From Lysobacteraceae bacterium SCN 69-320 (GTDB lineage Bacteria > Pseudomonadota > Gammaproteobacteria > Xanthomonadales > Rhodanobacteraceae): DNA of 64,000 nt. How positions within the stretch are numbered: position 1 is the stretch's first letter; every line of letters begins with the position of its first letter. Below, piece after piece: positions 13,393-22,319 of the stretch. The notes below the pieces were generated by a model. It made no database searches, was not told where the DNA came from, and was given only the letters and a program-made list of their open reading frames with translations. The translations under genes and the position numbers were made by a program. The stretch lies in NCBI GenBank assembly GCA_001725155.1, contig MEFP01000009.1:100294-164293 (forward strand), given 5' to 3'.

Positions 13393-13749
13393 CTATTTCG
13401 GCCGTCGCGCCTTTTGCCCCGCACCGGCTTGCAGCGGCGCCGCGCAATGCACACAGGCCACCGCCCGCGCCGGGCTGCGCCGGCCGCAGGCAGGACACTG
13501 CCGCTCCGGCAGCGGCAACAGGAACGAGACGAGCCAGCCCAGCGGCCCCAGCGCTGCTGCGAGCGCGACGTCGCGCCAGAACGTGCCGCGGCGCCAGCCG
13601 ATCAGGCCGCCGACCGCCATGCAGGCCAGGGTCAGCCAGAACAGCAGCCACCAGTCGACCAGTCCCATGATGCGCAGGAACAGCTGCAGCGACGCGTCGG
13701 GCGCGTCCGGGTCCATGCCCTGCATCAGCCGTTCCAGCCACGCATCCAT
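13393..13749 (-). CDS. Small membrane protein with C-terminal zinc-ribbon motif
   Basis: An uncharacterised 118-residue protein. Two hydrophobic segments (about residues 31-50 and 61-78) are followed by a cytoplasmic-looking tail carrying CPAC and CVHC pairs spaced like a zinc ribbon, then a basic end (QKARRPK). It begins 32 bases after gltX ends on the same strand and so probably shares its transcript. No function is recognised. Confidence 0.7.
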   Translation of the reverse strand: MDAWLERLMQGMDPDAPDASLQLFLRIMGLVDWWLLFWLTLACMAVGGLIGWRRGTFWRDVALAAALGPLGWLVSFLLPLPERQCPACGRRSPARAVACVHCAAPLQAGAGQKARRPK

Positions 13750-13781
13750 CGCCTACTCCCGCAAGCACCGGCGACGCCGGC

Positions 13782-15185
13782 TCAGGCGCCGGCGCGCTTG
13801 AGCGCCTCCTCGACACGGCTCAGCGCACGCGCCTGGCCAGCCAGATAGACCGTCTGGTCGATGGCCGGCGAGACCTGCGTGCCGGTCATCGCCACGCGCA
13901 GCGGCTGCGCGACCTTGCCCATGCCCTCGCCGATCGCCGCGGCGGCGGCTTCGATCGCCGCATGCACGTTTTCCACCTTCCACTCGGTCAGCGCTGCCAG
14001 CGAGGCATGCACGGCCTTGAGCGCCGGCACGGCCGTCGGCGTGGTCAGATGCTTGGTCACGGCAGCCTCGTCCCAGCTCGGAATCGGACCGAACCAGATC
14101 GCCGCCTTCTCGGCCAGTTCCTTCAAGGTGCGACAGCGCTCGCGCAGCGCGACGATGAGGTCGGCCGGCGCCGGGCCGGTCGCCAGATCGTAGCCGCAGG
14201 CGTCCAGATGCCACTGCAGATGCGGCACGAGACTGTCCGGATCGTCGTTCTTGAGGTACTGCTGGTTCAGCCAGGACAGCTTCTCCAGATCGAAGCGCGC
14301 GGCCGAATGGTTCACATCGGCGACGTCGAACAGCGCGATCATCTGCTCGCGCGAGAAGATTTCCTGGTCGCCGTGGGACCAGCCCAGACGCACGAGATAG
14401 TTCAGCAGCGCATGCGGCAGGAAGCCATCGTCGCGGTACTGCATGACGCTGACCGCGCCGTGACGCTTGGACAGCTTCTGGCCGTCGGCGCCGAGGATCA
14501 TCGGCAGATGCGCGAAGGTCGGCGCGGTGGCGTTCAGCGCGTTGTAGATGTTGATCTGACGCGGCGTGTTGTTGACGTGGTCGTCGCCGCGGATCACATC
14601 GCTGATCTTCATGTCGATGTCGTCGACGACGACGGCGAAGTTGTAGGTCGGAAAGCCGTCGGAGCGGAAGATCACGAGGTCGTCGAGTTCCTCGTTGCTC
14701 CATTCGATGCGGCCCTTGACCTTGTCGTGGAACACGACCGACCCCGCGATCGGGTTCTTGAAGCGGATGACCCGGTTCGGGTCCTCGCGCAGCGGCTCGT
14801 TGCGCTCGCGGTAGTGGCCGTTGTAGCGCGGCTTGATGTTGGCGGCCATCTGCGCGGCGCGCGTGGCTTCGAGCTCTTCCTTGGTCTCGTAGGCGTAATA
14901 GGCCTTGCCGGCGCGGACCAGTTCTTCGGCGACCTGGCGATAGCGCTCCATGCGCAGGGTCTGATAGTACGGACCTTCGTCATGGCCGAGCTGCAGCCAC
15001 TGCATGCCGTCGAGAATCGCCTGCACCGCCGCTTCGGTCGAGCGTTCGCGATCGGTGTCCTCGATGCGCAGGATGAATTCGCCGCCGCGGTGCTTCGCCT
15101 CCAGCCAGCAGTACAGCGCGGTGCGTGCGCCGCCGATATGGAGATAGCCGGTAGGACTCGGAGCGAAACGGGTACGAACGGTCAT
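13782..15185 (-). CDS. gltX: Glutamate--tRNA ligase
   Basis: A class I aminoacyl-tRNA synthetase that charges tRNA-Glu. The HIGH-type motif is YLHIGGART (His16) and the KMSKS-type motif is KLSKRHG beginning at Lys237. At 467 residues the length is standard. The start [13 protein letters not shown] was chosen because this is the family N-terminus; the frame is open 13 codons further upstream without similarity. The 118-residue zinc-ribbon gene lies 32 bases downstream. Confidence 0.97.
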   Translation of the reverse strand: MTVRTRFAPSPTGYLHIGGARTALYCWLEAKHRGGEFILRIEDTDRERSTEAAVQAILDGMQWLQLGHDEGPYYQTLRMERYRQVAEELVRAGKAYYAYETKEELEATRAAQMAANIKPRYNGHYRERNEPLREDPNRVIRFKNPIAGSVVFHDKVKGRIEWSNEELDDLVIFRSDGFPTYNFAVVVDDIDMKISDVIRGDDHVNNTPRQINIYNALNATAPTFAHLPMILGADGQKLSKRHGAVSVMQYRDDGFLPHALLNYLVRLGWSHGDQEIFSREQMIALFDVADVNHSAARFDLEKLSWLNQQYLKNDDPDSLVPHLQWHLDACGYDLATGPAPADLIVALRERCRTLKELAEKAAIWFGPIPSWDEAAVTKHLTTPTAVPALKAVHASLAALTEWKVENVHAAIEAAAAAIGEGMGKVAQPLRVAMTGTQVSPAIDQTVYLAGQARALSRVEEALKRAGA

Positions 15186-15299
15186 TGCGGGCGCGTCATC
15201 GAAAAAGGACGCGTATGGTAGCAAACCGCAGGCGGCGGCCCGCGGCGAACGCCGACGGCTCGCGGACCCGCTGGAAGAATGTGCGGAACGGCGCCGGCG

Positions 15300-15959
15300 T
15301 CAGCCGCCGCTGCGCTCGCCCGCGCGCACCGGCGGAATCGGCCGCGACCGCGCGCGCTGGTAGACGAAGACCGAGGCCGGCGGAATGTTCCACCAGGCGA
15401 AGCCGCCGCGGCGCACGGTCAGTCCGAGTTCGTCCAGGATCTCCCGCGGCACCGGGCTGACCGGGCCGTAGGTGAACTGGACCATGCGACCGTCCGGCGT
15501 CAGCACGTCGAACGCGGCGCGCAGGATGTCGCGCTGCAGACCGCGCGGCATCGACAGCAGGCCCAGACCGCTGACGACCGCATCGACGCGACCCTCGCGG
15601 TCGAAGCCGGCATTGCTGACCAGCGCCGGCAATTCGCGCGCATCGCCGCAGACCACGTTGGCCGCCGGAAAGCGGTTGTGCAGGAATTTGTGCAGTTCCG
15701 CGTTGAGCTCCACGACCAGCAGCCGCTCCGGCGCGATGCCGTGATCGAGCATGGCCTGGGTGAACACGCCGGTGCCGCCGCCGAGTTCGACGACGCGCCG
15801 CGCCGTGTCCGGCAGCTCGCGCACCATCAGTCGGGCCAGCTGCTTGCCCGACGGCGACAGCGCAGCGACCGACAGCGGATTCTTCAGCCACTGGCGGAAA
15901 AAGGTCAGCGTGGGAGAAGGCCCGTTGCCGCTGCGTGCTGCCTTGGCGCGATGTTGCAT
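15300..15959 (-). CDS. SAM-dependent methyltransferase, PmtA-like (phospholipid N-methyltransferase)
   Basis: A 219-residue class I methyltransferase. The N-terminal FFRQWLKNPLSVAALSPSGK stretch resembles the membrane-surface segment of phosphatidylethanolamine N-methyltransferases of the Sinorhizobium PmtA type. SAM motif I is VELGGGTGVF (about residues 57-66), with VVELN and CGDAREL as later motifs. The family overlaps in sequence with rRNA adenine dimethylases, so lipid methylation is an inference. The ATG at 15959 starts nearest the homology; an upstream in-frame ATG at 16031 would add 24 residues. Confidence 0.75.
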   Translation of the reverse strand: MQHRAKAARSGNGPSPTLTFFRQWLKNPLSVAALSPSGKQLARLMVRELPDTARRVVELGGGTGVFTQAMLDHGIAPERLLVVELNAELHKFLHNRFPAANVVCGDARELPALVSNAGFDREGRVDAVVSGLGLLSMPRGLQRDILRAAFDVLTPDGRMVQFTYGPVSPVPREILDELGLTVRRGGFAWWNIPPASVFVYQRARSRPIPPVRAGERSGG

Positions 15960-16061
15960 GGGTGTGACCGTCGGGAACGGCGCCCTTTGTACCATGAGCC
16001 CACGCAGCGCGCGACGGCTTGACGCCGGCATGGAAACACGGATTCCGGACGGCCAAAAGAA

Positions 16062-16094
16062 AGCCCCGCCACCTCAGGGGAAGGTGACGGGGCT
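16062..16094 (-). terminator. Intrinsic terminator after the Tyr/Asp-rich protein gene
   Basis: Arms 16062-16074 and 16082-16094 (AGCCCCG...CGGGGCT, 13 pairs with one mismatch) close a 7-base loop. On the minus strand the stem is followed by TTCTTTTGG. It lies 58 bases beyond the stop of the 16152-16592 gene. Confidence 0.75.
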
Positions 16095-16151
16095 GGTGGC
16101 CGGCAGCGCCCGGACGACGCCGGGCGGAACTACCGGGCGGAAACGCGCAGC

Positions 16152-16592
16152 TCAGTCGTCGTAACGGTCGTAGTAGCGATCGCGGTCGTAGTAGCGGTCG
16201 TCACGGTCGTAGTAGCGATTGCTGGCGCGATAGTAGTAGCGATCGTCCCGGTCGTAGCGGTCGTAGTAGCGTTCGACGCGGCGCACGACGACCGGACGGT
16301 GGTGACGGATCACCGGGCGATAGGCCGGATACGGCGCGTAGTAGCTGGTATGGCGGTACGGGCCGCGATAGCCGTCGTAGTAGCCGTAGCTGCCGTAGTA
16401 AGGACGGTAGTTCGAGTAGTAGCCGCCCCAGTGGCCGCCACCCCAGTTGGAGTAGCTGATGCCGTAGCCCGGACCACCGAAGCTGATGCTGACATGGTCG
16501 CGGGCCGAGGCCGCCGCGCCGAAGCCCAGAGCGGCCAGCGCGACGAGGACAAGAACGATGCGACGGAACGATTGTGCGGTATGGGCATGCAT
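16152..16592 (-). CDS. Exported Tyr/Asp/Arg-rich low-complexity protein
   Basis: An unrecognised 146-residue protein. A signal peptide (residues 1-31, ending AAASARD) leads into a Gly/Tyr-rich segment (GGHWGGYYSNYRPYYGS). The C-terminal half is almost entirely Tyr, Asp and Arg in short units such as YYDRDDR. No cysteine or catalytic motif is seen. It may be a periplasmic or surface protein with an adhesive or flexible tail. It has its own promoter candidate and terminator, so it appears monocistronic. Confidence 0.75.
   Translation of the reverse strand: MHAHTAQSFRRIVLVLVALAALGFGAAASARDHVSISFGGPGYGISYSNWGGGHWGGYYSNYRPYYGSYGYYDGYRGPYRHTSYYAPYPAYRPVIRHHRPVVVRRVERYYDRYDRDDRYYYRASNRYYDRDDRYYDRDRYYDRYDD
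16157..16275. repeat. Short tandem repeats encoding the YYDR-type tail
   Basis: The plus strand shows repeated GGTCGTAGTAGCG units at irregular 12-18 base spacing. They encode the Tyr-Tyr-Asp-Arg tail of the 16152-16592 protein. Such arrays are prone to copy-number change. Confidence 0.65.
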
Positions 16593-16649
16593 GATGGTGG
16601 TCCTGCGTAATTGCGGCTCGCATGCTGGGGTCGTACGGCTGAATCCGCG

Positions 16650-16677
16650 CTTATTGGATCGGCCGCCGTCTTGTCAA
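16650..16677 (-). promoter_or_regulatory. Sigma70 promoter for the Tyr/Asp-rich protein gene
   Basis: On the minus strand a perfect TTGACA (complement of 16672-16677), a 16-base spacer and AATAAG (complement of 16650-16655, 4 of 6 to TATAAT). Initiation near 16643 would give a leader of about 50 bases before the ATG at 16592. Confidence 0.5.
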
Positions 16678-16869
16678 CGCCTGTGAACGCTTGATCCGAA
16701 TGGCGCAAACGGCGCTGTCATGCGGTTTTCGCGAGACCGGTCGATGGCGCGGCAAGCGCCGCGCGGCCCGCGCGCAGGCGGGCACGACAGTGCGAGCGCG
16801 CCCATCCCGTCTGTGGCCGGCGCGCATTTCCAACGAATTTCTAACGATTCGGTGGAACGACCGGCGCAC

Positions 16870-18999
16870 TCAGCCGCGCCGCAGTTCCCAGGCGCGATGG
16901 ATGCGCGCGTTGCGCTCGAAGTCGAACGGGATCGTGCTCGCGCTGATCTCGCGGACGTCGAGACCGGCCAGTGCCTCGGTGTCCAGGCGGAAGCGGCGGA
17001 AGTTGTTCGAGAACAGGATCAGCCCACCCGGCGCCAGGCGCGCGGCGCACTGCTGCAGCAGGCGGACATGGTCGCGCTGCACGTCGAAATCCTCGGCGCG
17101 CTTGGAATTGGAAAAGGTGGGCGGGTCGACGTAGATCAGGTCGTACTCGGCGCGGTCCTGCTCGACGAAGGCCAGCGCGTCGGACTGCACGAGCCGGTGC
17201 CGCGCGCCGGTGAAGCCGTTCAGCGCGAGATTGCGCGACGCCCATTCGAGATAGGTCGTCGACAGGTCGACGCTGGTCGTGCTCGCCGCGCCGCCGGCCG
17301 CCGCATAGACGCTGACCGCGCCGGTATAGCAGAACAGGTTCAGGAAGCGCGTGCCACGCGCGAGCTCGCGCACGCGCTGGCGCAGCGGCCGGTGATCGAG
17401 GAACAGGCCTGTGTCGAGGTAGTCCCAGAGGTTGACGAGAAACTGCAGGCCGCCTTCCTGCACGGTCAGGTAGTCGCCGCGCTGGGCCAGACGGCCGTAC
17501 TTCTCGCCGCCCTTGCCGCGATAGCGCTGCTTCAGCGCGATGCGCTCGCGCGGCACGCCGAAGGTCTCGCCGGCCACGCGCACGATCTCGCGCCAGCGCT
17601 GCTGCGCCGTGTCGGCGTCGATCGAGGCCGGCGCCTGGTATTCCTGGATGTGCAGATGATCGCCGTAGACGTCGATCGCCGCGGCGTATTCGGGCAGGTC
17701 CGCGTCGTAGATGCGGTAGCAGCTGACGCCTTCGCGCTCCAGGCGCTTGCGCAGATGGCGCCGGTTCTTGTCGAGACGGTTCTTCAGCATCTGTGCGCCG
17801 GCCGACAGCGGCCTGGCTTCGCGCGGCATAGCTGGCGCCGCGGCCGCGGCGAGATCGAAGTTCAGCAGCTGGCATTCGAGCGCGCCGTTGTAGACCGCAT
17901 AACGCTTGCTCGCGCGCAGACCGATGGCACGACCCAGTTCGGCCTCCGAGGTGATCACGCTGGCCTGCCAGCCGGCGAACTCCTGGCGCAAGGTATCGCC
18001 GAGCAGACGATACAGCGGTGCAAGTTCCTCGACGTCGCCCAGACGCTGGCCGTACGGTGGATTGGTGATGACCAGACCGCCGGCCTCGCAGGCCTGCGGC
18101 CGCTTCAGATGCGTCAGGGACTGGCGATGCAGATGCACGAAACCGGCGACACCGGCCTGCTGTGCGTTGTGGCGCGCGTCTTCGAGCGCCTGCGCATCCT
18201 CGTCGTAGCCGAAGAATTTCGGCGCCAGCGCGGTCAGGCCGCGCTGCGCGCGCTCGTCGACCTCGGCGCGCAGGCGCTGCCACAGCGCCGCGTCGTGCCC
18301 CAGCCAGCCGTCTACGCCGTAGTAATCGCGCTTCCAGCCCGGCGCGACGTCGGCGGCCATCCAGGCCGCCTCGATCAGCAGTGTGCCCGAACCGCAGAGC
18401 GGATCGACCAGCGCGCCGCCGGCCGCATGCACGGCCGGCCATTGCGCGCGCAGCAGCAGCGCCGCGGCGAGGTTTTCCTTCAGCGAGGCCTTGCCGTGGC
18501 CGCGGCGCCAGCCACGCTGGTGCAGCGGTGCGCCGGACAGGTCCAGCGACAGGGTGCCGCGCTCGCGCCGCAGCAGCAGGTTCAGGCGCACATCGGGGCG
18601 TTCGGTGTCGACGTCCGGCCGCGTGCCGGTACGGCGGCGGAACTGGTCGACGAGCGCGTCCTTGACCCGCTGCACCGCATAGTGGCTGTGGCTGACGCCG
18701 CGCGTCGCACCTACCGCGTCGATCGCGAAGCTTCCGGCGTCGGCCAGATGCGTGGAAAAATCCACGCCGGCGACGCCGTCGTACAGCGCTTCGCCGTCGC
18801 CCGCGTCGAACTCGGCCAGGGGCAGCAGGATGCGGCTGGCCAGACGCGACCAGAGACAGGCGCGATAGGCGGTTTCGAGGCTGCCGCTGAAATGCACGCC
18901 GGCCAGCGCCTCGCGGGCATCATTGGCGCCCAGCGCTGCGAGTTCGTCGCGCAACAGGTATTCCAGCCCCTTCGGGCAGGTCGCAAACAGTTTGAGCAC
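16870..18999 (-). CDS. rlmKL: Bifunctional 23S rRNA methyltransferase RlmKL
   Basis: The fused enzyme methylates G2445 (N2, RlmL part) and G2069 (N7, RlmK part) of 23S rRNA. The 709 residues match the family. The N-terminal THUMP region begins MLKLFATCPKGLEYLLRDEL. The RlmL catalytic motif is NPPYGQRLGD. The RlmK half shows LNLFCYTGAVSVYAAAGGA as its SAM-binding motif and YVDPPTFSNSKR. Its start is 4 bases from the end of the upstream hydrolase gene (19004), so the two are likely co-transcribed. Confidence 0.97.
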   Translation of the reverse strand: MLKLFATCPKGLEYLLRDELAALGANDAREALAGVHFSGSLETAYRACLWSRLASRILLPLAEFDAGDGEALYDGVAGVDFSTHLADAGSFAIDAVGATRGVSHSHYAVQRVKDALVDQFRRRTGTRPDVDTERPDVRLNLLLRRERGTLSLDLSGAPLHQRGWRRGHGKASLKENLAAALLLRAQWPAVHAAGGALVDPLCGSGTLLIEAAWMAADVAPGWKRDYYGVDGWLGHDAALWQRLRAEVDERAQRGLTALAPKFFGYDEDAQALEDARHNAQQAGVAGFVHLHRQSLTHLKRPQACEAGGLVITNPPYGQRLGDVEELAPLYRLLGDTLRQEFAGWQASVITSEAELGRAIGLRASKRYAVYNGALECQLLNFDLAAAAAPAMPREARPLSAGAQMLKNRLDKNRRHLRKRLEREGVSCYRIYDADLPEYAAAIDVYGDHLHIQEYQAPASIDADTAQQRWREIVRVAGETFGVPRERIALKQRYRGKGGEKYGRLAQRGDYLTVQEGGLQFLVNLWDYLDTGLFLDHRPLRQRVRELARGTRFLNLFCYTGAVSVYAAAGGAASTTSVDLSTTYLEWASRNLALNGFTGARHRLVQSDALAFVEQDRAEYDLIYVDPPTFSNSKRAEDFDVQRDHVRLLQQCAARLAPGGLILFSNNFRRFRLDTEALAGLDVREISASTIPFDFERNARIHRAWELRRG

Positions 19000-19003
19000 G
19001 CGT

Positions 19004-19555
19004 TTACTCGGCGATGTCGGCGAGAGCGGCCAGATCCGGCTCGGCTTCGATCGCGGACAGGAACAGACGGAAATGTTCGGCGATCAGTTCGACGTGATCG
19101 GCCAGGCGATGCGAATCGGGCACCATCAGCAAGGTTGCGCGGCGCTGCCGCGCGAAGGCGACGACTTCGGCCGCCGGGCAGATCTCGTCGTTCCAGCCGT
19201 GCACGATGCTGATCGGCACATGGGCTGCATCGAAGGCCTGGGGATAGCCCGGAATTTCCAGCGGCAGCGCGATCAGGAACAGACCGGCGACTGCCATCTC
19301 GGTCGACGCCAGTCCCGAAACGAAGGCGCCCATGCTGGAACCCACCAGAATGGTGCGTTCGCCGGGACGCAGCTTGTGGCGCAGGCGCGCGATGCGCGGG
19401 TCGATGCAGGCGACCATGCCGCGGGCGTCGAGATCGCGATAGTCGGCGCGGCTCGCACGCCAGCCGGCAGCCACGGCGACGGCGGCCAGCGCCTTGACCT
19501 TGGTGCCTTCCGGACCGCTGTCGGAACCATGCGACAGGATGACGTGGCCTTTCAT
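19004..19555 (-). CDS. Small alpha/beta hydrolase
   Basis: A cytoplasmic serine hydrolase of 183 residues. The nucleophile elbow GSSMG (Ser74) is present, with a likely acid in HGWNDEI and a likely histidine in PDSHRLADH. LSHGSDSGPEGTKV near the N-terminus forms the oxyanion region. The shape fits YqiA- or RBBP9-like small hydrolases; the substrate is unknown. It precedes rlmKL by 4 bases and probably shares its transcript. It is divergent from the amidase gene across 76 bases. Confidence 0.82.
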   Translation of the reverse strand: MKGHVILSHGSDSGPEGTKVKALAAVAVAAGWRASRADYRDLDARGMVACIDPRIARLRHKLRPGERTILVGSSMGAFVSGLASTEMAVAGLFLIALPLEIPGYPQAFDAAHVPISIVHGWNDEICPAAEVVAFARQRRATLLMVPDSHRLADHVELIAEHFRLFLSAIEAEPDLAALADIAE

Positions 19556-19631
19556 GGATTGTCCTCGCCTGCTGCGCCCTGCGGCCGGGCGCGCATGCTA
19601 GCACGCGCGGCGTTGGCAGCCGCCGCGACGC

Positions 19632-20219
19632 ATGCCAGACTGGGCCATGCCTGCCGCCCTCGCCGTCGTCGATCAGCCCCTGCCCTACGTGGCAAGCCTC
19701 GAGCGACGGCGCAGTGCCGACATCGACCTCGTCGTGATTCATTGCACCGAGCTGCCGGACCTTGCCACCGCGCGCGAATACGGCGAGCGCGTGCTGTACG
19801 AATCGGGCACCGGCAACAGCGGCCATTACTACATCGACGTCGACGGCACGATCTATCGCTACGTCGCTGACGACCGCGTGGCCCATCACACGCGCGGCTA
19901 CAACGCACGCGCGATCGGCATCGAGCTCAGCAACCGCGGCCGCTGGCCGGACTGGCTCGATTCGCGGCAGCAGGCCATGCAGGAACCCTATACAGAAGCG
20001 CAGATCGAGCGCCTGCTCGACCTGCTGCGCCATCTGCGCGCGCAGCATACGAACCTGCGCTGGATCGCCGGCCACGAGGATCTCGACACCGCCGAAGTCG
20101 CGGCCAGCGACGATGCGCGCCTGCGCGTGCGGCGCAAGCGCGATCCGGGCCCGCTGTTTCCCTGGCCGCGGCTGGATCCGCTGGGCCTGCAGCGTCTGTC
20201 CGCGGCGGCGACGCCGTGA
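19632..20219 (+). CDS. N-acetylmuramoyl-L-alanine amidase, Amidase_2 (AmpD-like)
   Basis: Amidase_2 enzymes cut the bond between MurNAc and L-Ala of peptidoglycan. Zinc ligands are visible as His37 (VVIHCTE), His148 (AGHED) and Asp171 (KRDPG). There is no signal peptide, which suggests cytoplasmic muropeptide recycling, as for AmpD. The ATG at 19632 is used; a second in-frame ATG at 19647 is also possible. The stop overlaps the GTG start of the NlpC/P60 lipoprotein gene (GTGA), so the two are translationally coupled. Confidence 0.88.
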   Translation: MPDWAMPAALAVVDQPLPYVASLERRRSADIDLVVIHCTELPDLATAREYGERVLYESGTGNSGHYYIDVDGTIYRYVADDRVAHHTRGYNARAIGIELSNRGRWPDWLDSRQQAMQEPYTEAQIERLLDLLRHLRAQHTNLRWIAGHEDLDTAEVAASDDARLRVRRKRDPGPLFPWPRLDPLGLQRLSAAATP

Positions 20220-20719
20220 ACGCGACCGCATCGCGCCAGGCCTTGCGTTTCACCGCGTTGCTGCTGCTCGCGCTGCTGCTGGCCGCCTGCGGTTCACGCA
20301 CACCGGTGCGGCCCTCCGCCCTCGCCGCGCCGCGCATCGCGGCCGACCCGAACGACATCCTGTTCCGCGCGATCAGCCTGGTCGGCACACCGTACCGCTA
20401 CGGCGGCAATACGCCCGAAAGCGGCTTCGACTGCAGCGGTCTGATCGGCTATGTGTTCTACGACGTGGCCGGCGCGCGCCTGCCGCGCAGCGCCGCGGAG
20501 ATCGACCGCCTCGACGCGCCGCCGGTGTCGCGCCAGAAACTCGTGGCCGGCGACCTCGTGTTCTTCCGCGACGGCAGCAGCATCAGCCACATCGGCATCT
20601 ACGTCGGCGAAGGCCGTTTCGTGCATGCGCCGAGCCGCGGCGGCACGGTGCGGCTGGATGCCCTGGACGGCGACTACTGGCGCCAGCATTACGTCGGCGC
20701 CAAGCGGCTGATCCGCTGA
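20216..20719 (+). CDS. NlpC/P60 family lipoprotein (peptidoglycan endopeptidase)
   Basis: Predicted cell-wall peptidase cleaving peptide stems. A lipoprotein signal ends in LLAAC (Cys25). The NlpC/P60 domain has catalytic Cys73 in FDCSGLIGYV, His125 in ISHIGIYVG and a third polar residue His137 in FVHAPS. At 167 residues it is a single-domain member resembling Spr/MepS. The GTG start overlaps the upstream amidase stop by four bases, implying coordinated production of two peptidoglycan hydrolases, one cytoplasmic and one membrane-anchored. Confidence 0.92.
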   Translation: MNATASRQALRFTALLLLALLLAACGSRTPVRPSALAAPRIAADPNDILFRAISLVGTPYRYGGNTPESGFDCSGLIGYVFYDVAGARLPRSAAEIDRLDAPPVSRQKLVAGDLVFFRDGSSISHIGIYVGEGRFVHAPSRGGTVRLDALDGDYWRQHYVGAKRLIR

Positions 20720-20778
20720 ACTCGACGGCGGCGACCGCGGTAGTTGCCGTTTCGATCCGGCGTGGCGCAATCCCCATG

Positions 20779-20799
20779 CCCTCCCCGTGAAGGGGAGGG
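20779..20799 (+). terminator. Stem-loop after the amidase-NlpC operon
   Basis: Perfect 8-base arms CCCTCCCC and GGGGAGGG around GTGAA, followed by ATTTATTTG. It lies 60 bases past the NlpC/P60 stop and fits an intrinsic terminator with a poor U-tract. Confidence 0.6.
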
Positions 20800-20848
20800 A
20801 TTTATTTGCCGGGCCTGCGAAGTGCGTGATTCAAGCTGTCGCGCTCGA

Positions 20849-20916
20849 GCGGGCCTGATTGAGCCCGCCCCTTCAGGGCAACGCTACGGGTGGGGATCGG
20901 GTGGCCATCCCGATCC
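20849..20916. repeat. Two further stem-loops in the 20720-20988 intergenic region
   Basis: GCGGGC (20849-20854) pairs with GCCCGC (20863-20868). GGATCGGG (20894-20901) pairs perfectly with CCCGATCC (20909-20916). With the 20779-20799 hairpin there are three stem-loops in 140 bases between convergent genes. A REP-like element is possible but cannot be confirmed from one copy. Confidence 0.5.
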
Positions 20917-20988
20917 GGCACGCTCCGCGTCGAAGGGACGCCTTATCCGGCCGATGCCGAGTCGACGGCGCCACGCACGACTTTCTTC

Positions 20989-21477
20989 TCAGTGCGCGTG
21001 ACCGCCCGTGCCGTGGGCGTGGCCATGCTGCAGCTCGACCGGCTCTGGCTCGCGCACGTCGGTCAGTTCCACGTCGAACGTGAGCTTCTGGCCGGCCAGC
21101 GGATGATTCAGGTCGACGTCGATCGCGGTCATGCCGACCTTGAGCACGGTGACGATGCGCTGACCGCCTTCCTTGAGGCTCAGCACGGTCACGTCGCCGA
21201 CCTTGAGCTTGGCGGCGCCCTGGAAATACTTCTTCGGCACGCGCTGCTTGGCATCCGGATTGCGCGGACCGTAGGCGTCGGCCGGTTCGACCTCGACCTG
21301 GAACTTGTCGCCGACCGCGCGGCCTTCGAGCGCACGCTCCAGGCCCGGGATGATGTTGCCGTGACCCAGCAGCACAGCCAGCGGCTGACCGCGGTCGCGC
21401 GAATTGTCGACGGTCTCGCCGTCCTCGCCGGTCACGGTGTAATGGAAGCTGACGACCTTGTTCTTCTCGGCGTTCAT
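20989..21477 (-). CDS. slyD: FKBP-type peptidyl-prolyl isomerase SlyD
   Basis: A cytoplasmic prolyl isomerase and chaperone that also binds nickel. The FKBP core is YTVTGEDGETVDNS...GHGNIIPGLERALEG with the inserted IF domain (DAYGPRNPDAKQRVPKKYF). The C-terminus is histidine-rich (HGHAHGTGGHAH), shorter than in E. coli but consistent with metal binding. It has 162 residues. An AGGTAG Shine-Dalgarno sequence precedes the ATG, directly after a 6-base stem-loop (21488-21503) that could affect initiation or end the upstream DUF1232 transcript. Confidence 0.95.
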   Translation of the reverse strand: MNAEKNKVVSFHYTVTGEDGETVDNSRDRGQPLAVLLGHGNIIPGLERALEGRAVGDKFQVEVEPADAYGPRNPDAKQRVPKKYFQGAAKLKVGDVTVLSLKEGGQRIVTVLKVGMTAIDVDLNHPLAGQKLTFDVELTDVREPEPVELQHGHAHGTGGHAH

Positions 21478-21487
21478 GGCGCTACCT

Positions 21488-21503
21488 GCGGCTCAAAAGC
21501 CGC
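21488..21503 (-). other. Stem-loop immediately upstream of the slyD ribosome binding site
   Basis: On the minus strand GCGGCT pairs with AGCCGC around a TTTG loop, and AGGTAG follows directly. It lies between the DUF1232 gene stop and the slyD start. It may be a weak terminator or a translational control hairpin. Confidence 0.3.
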
Positions 21504-21530
21504 GCATGGTAGCGGCCGCGGCGCGGCGCG

Positions 21531-22097
21531 TCACCTTGCGCTGCGGGGAGGGTCGCCGGCAGCCCCTTCCGCCGCCGGCGCGGTGTCCACGCGGGCGATG
21601 CGCCGACGCATGCGCTGGCGCAGGGCGTCGCGACGGCGCGCGAGCAGCACGCCGCGCGCCGGACCAGCCGGCGCACCGGCCGCCTCGAGCTCGCGGCGGT
21701 AGTTGCAGAAATCCCGGTAGGCGTCGATGACGTGGCGCAGACGGCGCAGCAGCAGCTCCAGCATGATCGCGTCGTCGAGCAGGCCGATCACGGCGACGTC
21801 GTCGGGAATCAGGTCTTCCGGATCGGCGAAATAGATCAGGGTACGCAGCACTTCGCGCCGCTCGTCCAGCGGCAGGCACCAGGCCTCGTCCTCCAGCATG
21901 AGGATCATCTGCTGCACGCAGACCAGGCGCTGGCGCACATAGCTGGGCGCGCTGGCCAGCGGCAAGGTGTCCAGCGCCTCCTTCGCGGTCGCGACGACCT
22001 CGAATTCGTCCATGCAGTCGGCCAGGCGCTCGGCTCGCGCCAGCGCAGCATGGAAACGGGCGATGTCCTCGGCTTCGAGTACGAATGAAATGCGCAC
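21531..22097 (-). CDS. YkvA/DUF1232 domain protein
   Basis: A 188-residue protein of unknown function. The DUF1232 signature is clear: LRTLIYFADPEDLIPDDVAV followed by IGLLDDAIMLELLLRRL. A basic Arg-rich tail (RRRDALRQRMRRRIAR) follows. The start appears to be GTG at 22097, with no ATG nearby in frame. It is upstream of slyD on the same strand (53-base gap) and divergent from the DUF6265 gene. Confidence 0.8.
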   Translation of the reverse strand: MRISFVLEAEDIARFHAALARAERLADCMDEFEVVATAKEALDTLPLASAPSYVRQRLVCVQQMILMLEDEAWCLPLDERREVLRTLIYFADPEDLIPDDVAVIGLLDDAIMLELLLRRLRHVIDAYRDFCNYRRELEAAGAPAGPARGVLLARRRDALRQRMRRRIARVDTAPAAEGAAGDPPRSAR

Positions 22098-22319
22098 GGC
22101 GCGCGAGCCTACGCGCGGCCGCCGCGAGCGTCAAAAGCCGCCAGTCCTGCGGCAGTTCCGCCGCGAGCCGCAGCCGCGAAACCGCGCGCGGCGGTTAGCG
22201 CCGCGTGGCGGCGCACACACGCCAGCACAGCGCCGCACTGCGGTAGCGCGCCCGGAAACCGGACAAACCGGCCTGCGGTGCACTAGGCTGGCGCGCCAGG
22301 TTGCCGTTGAGGTCCCGCC

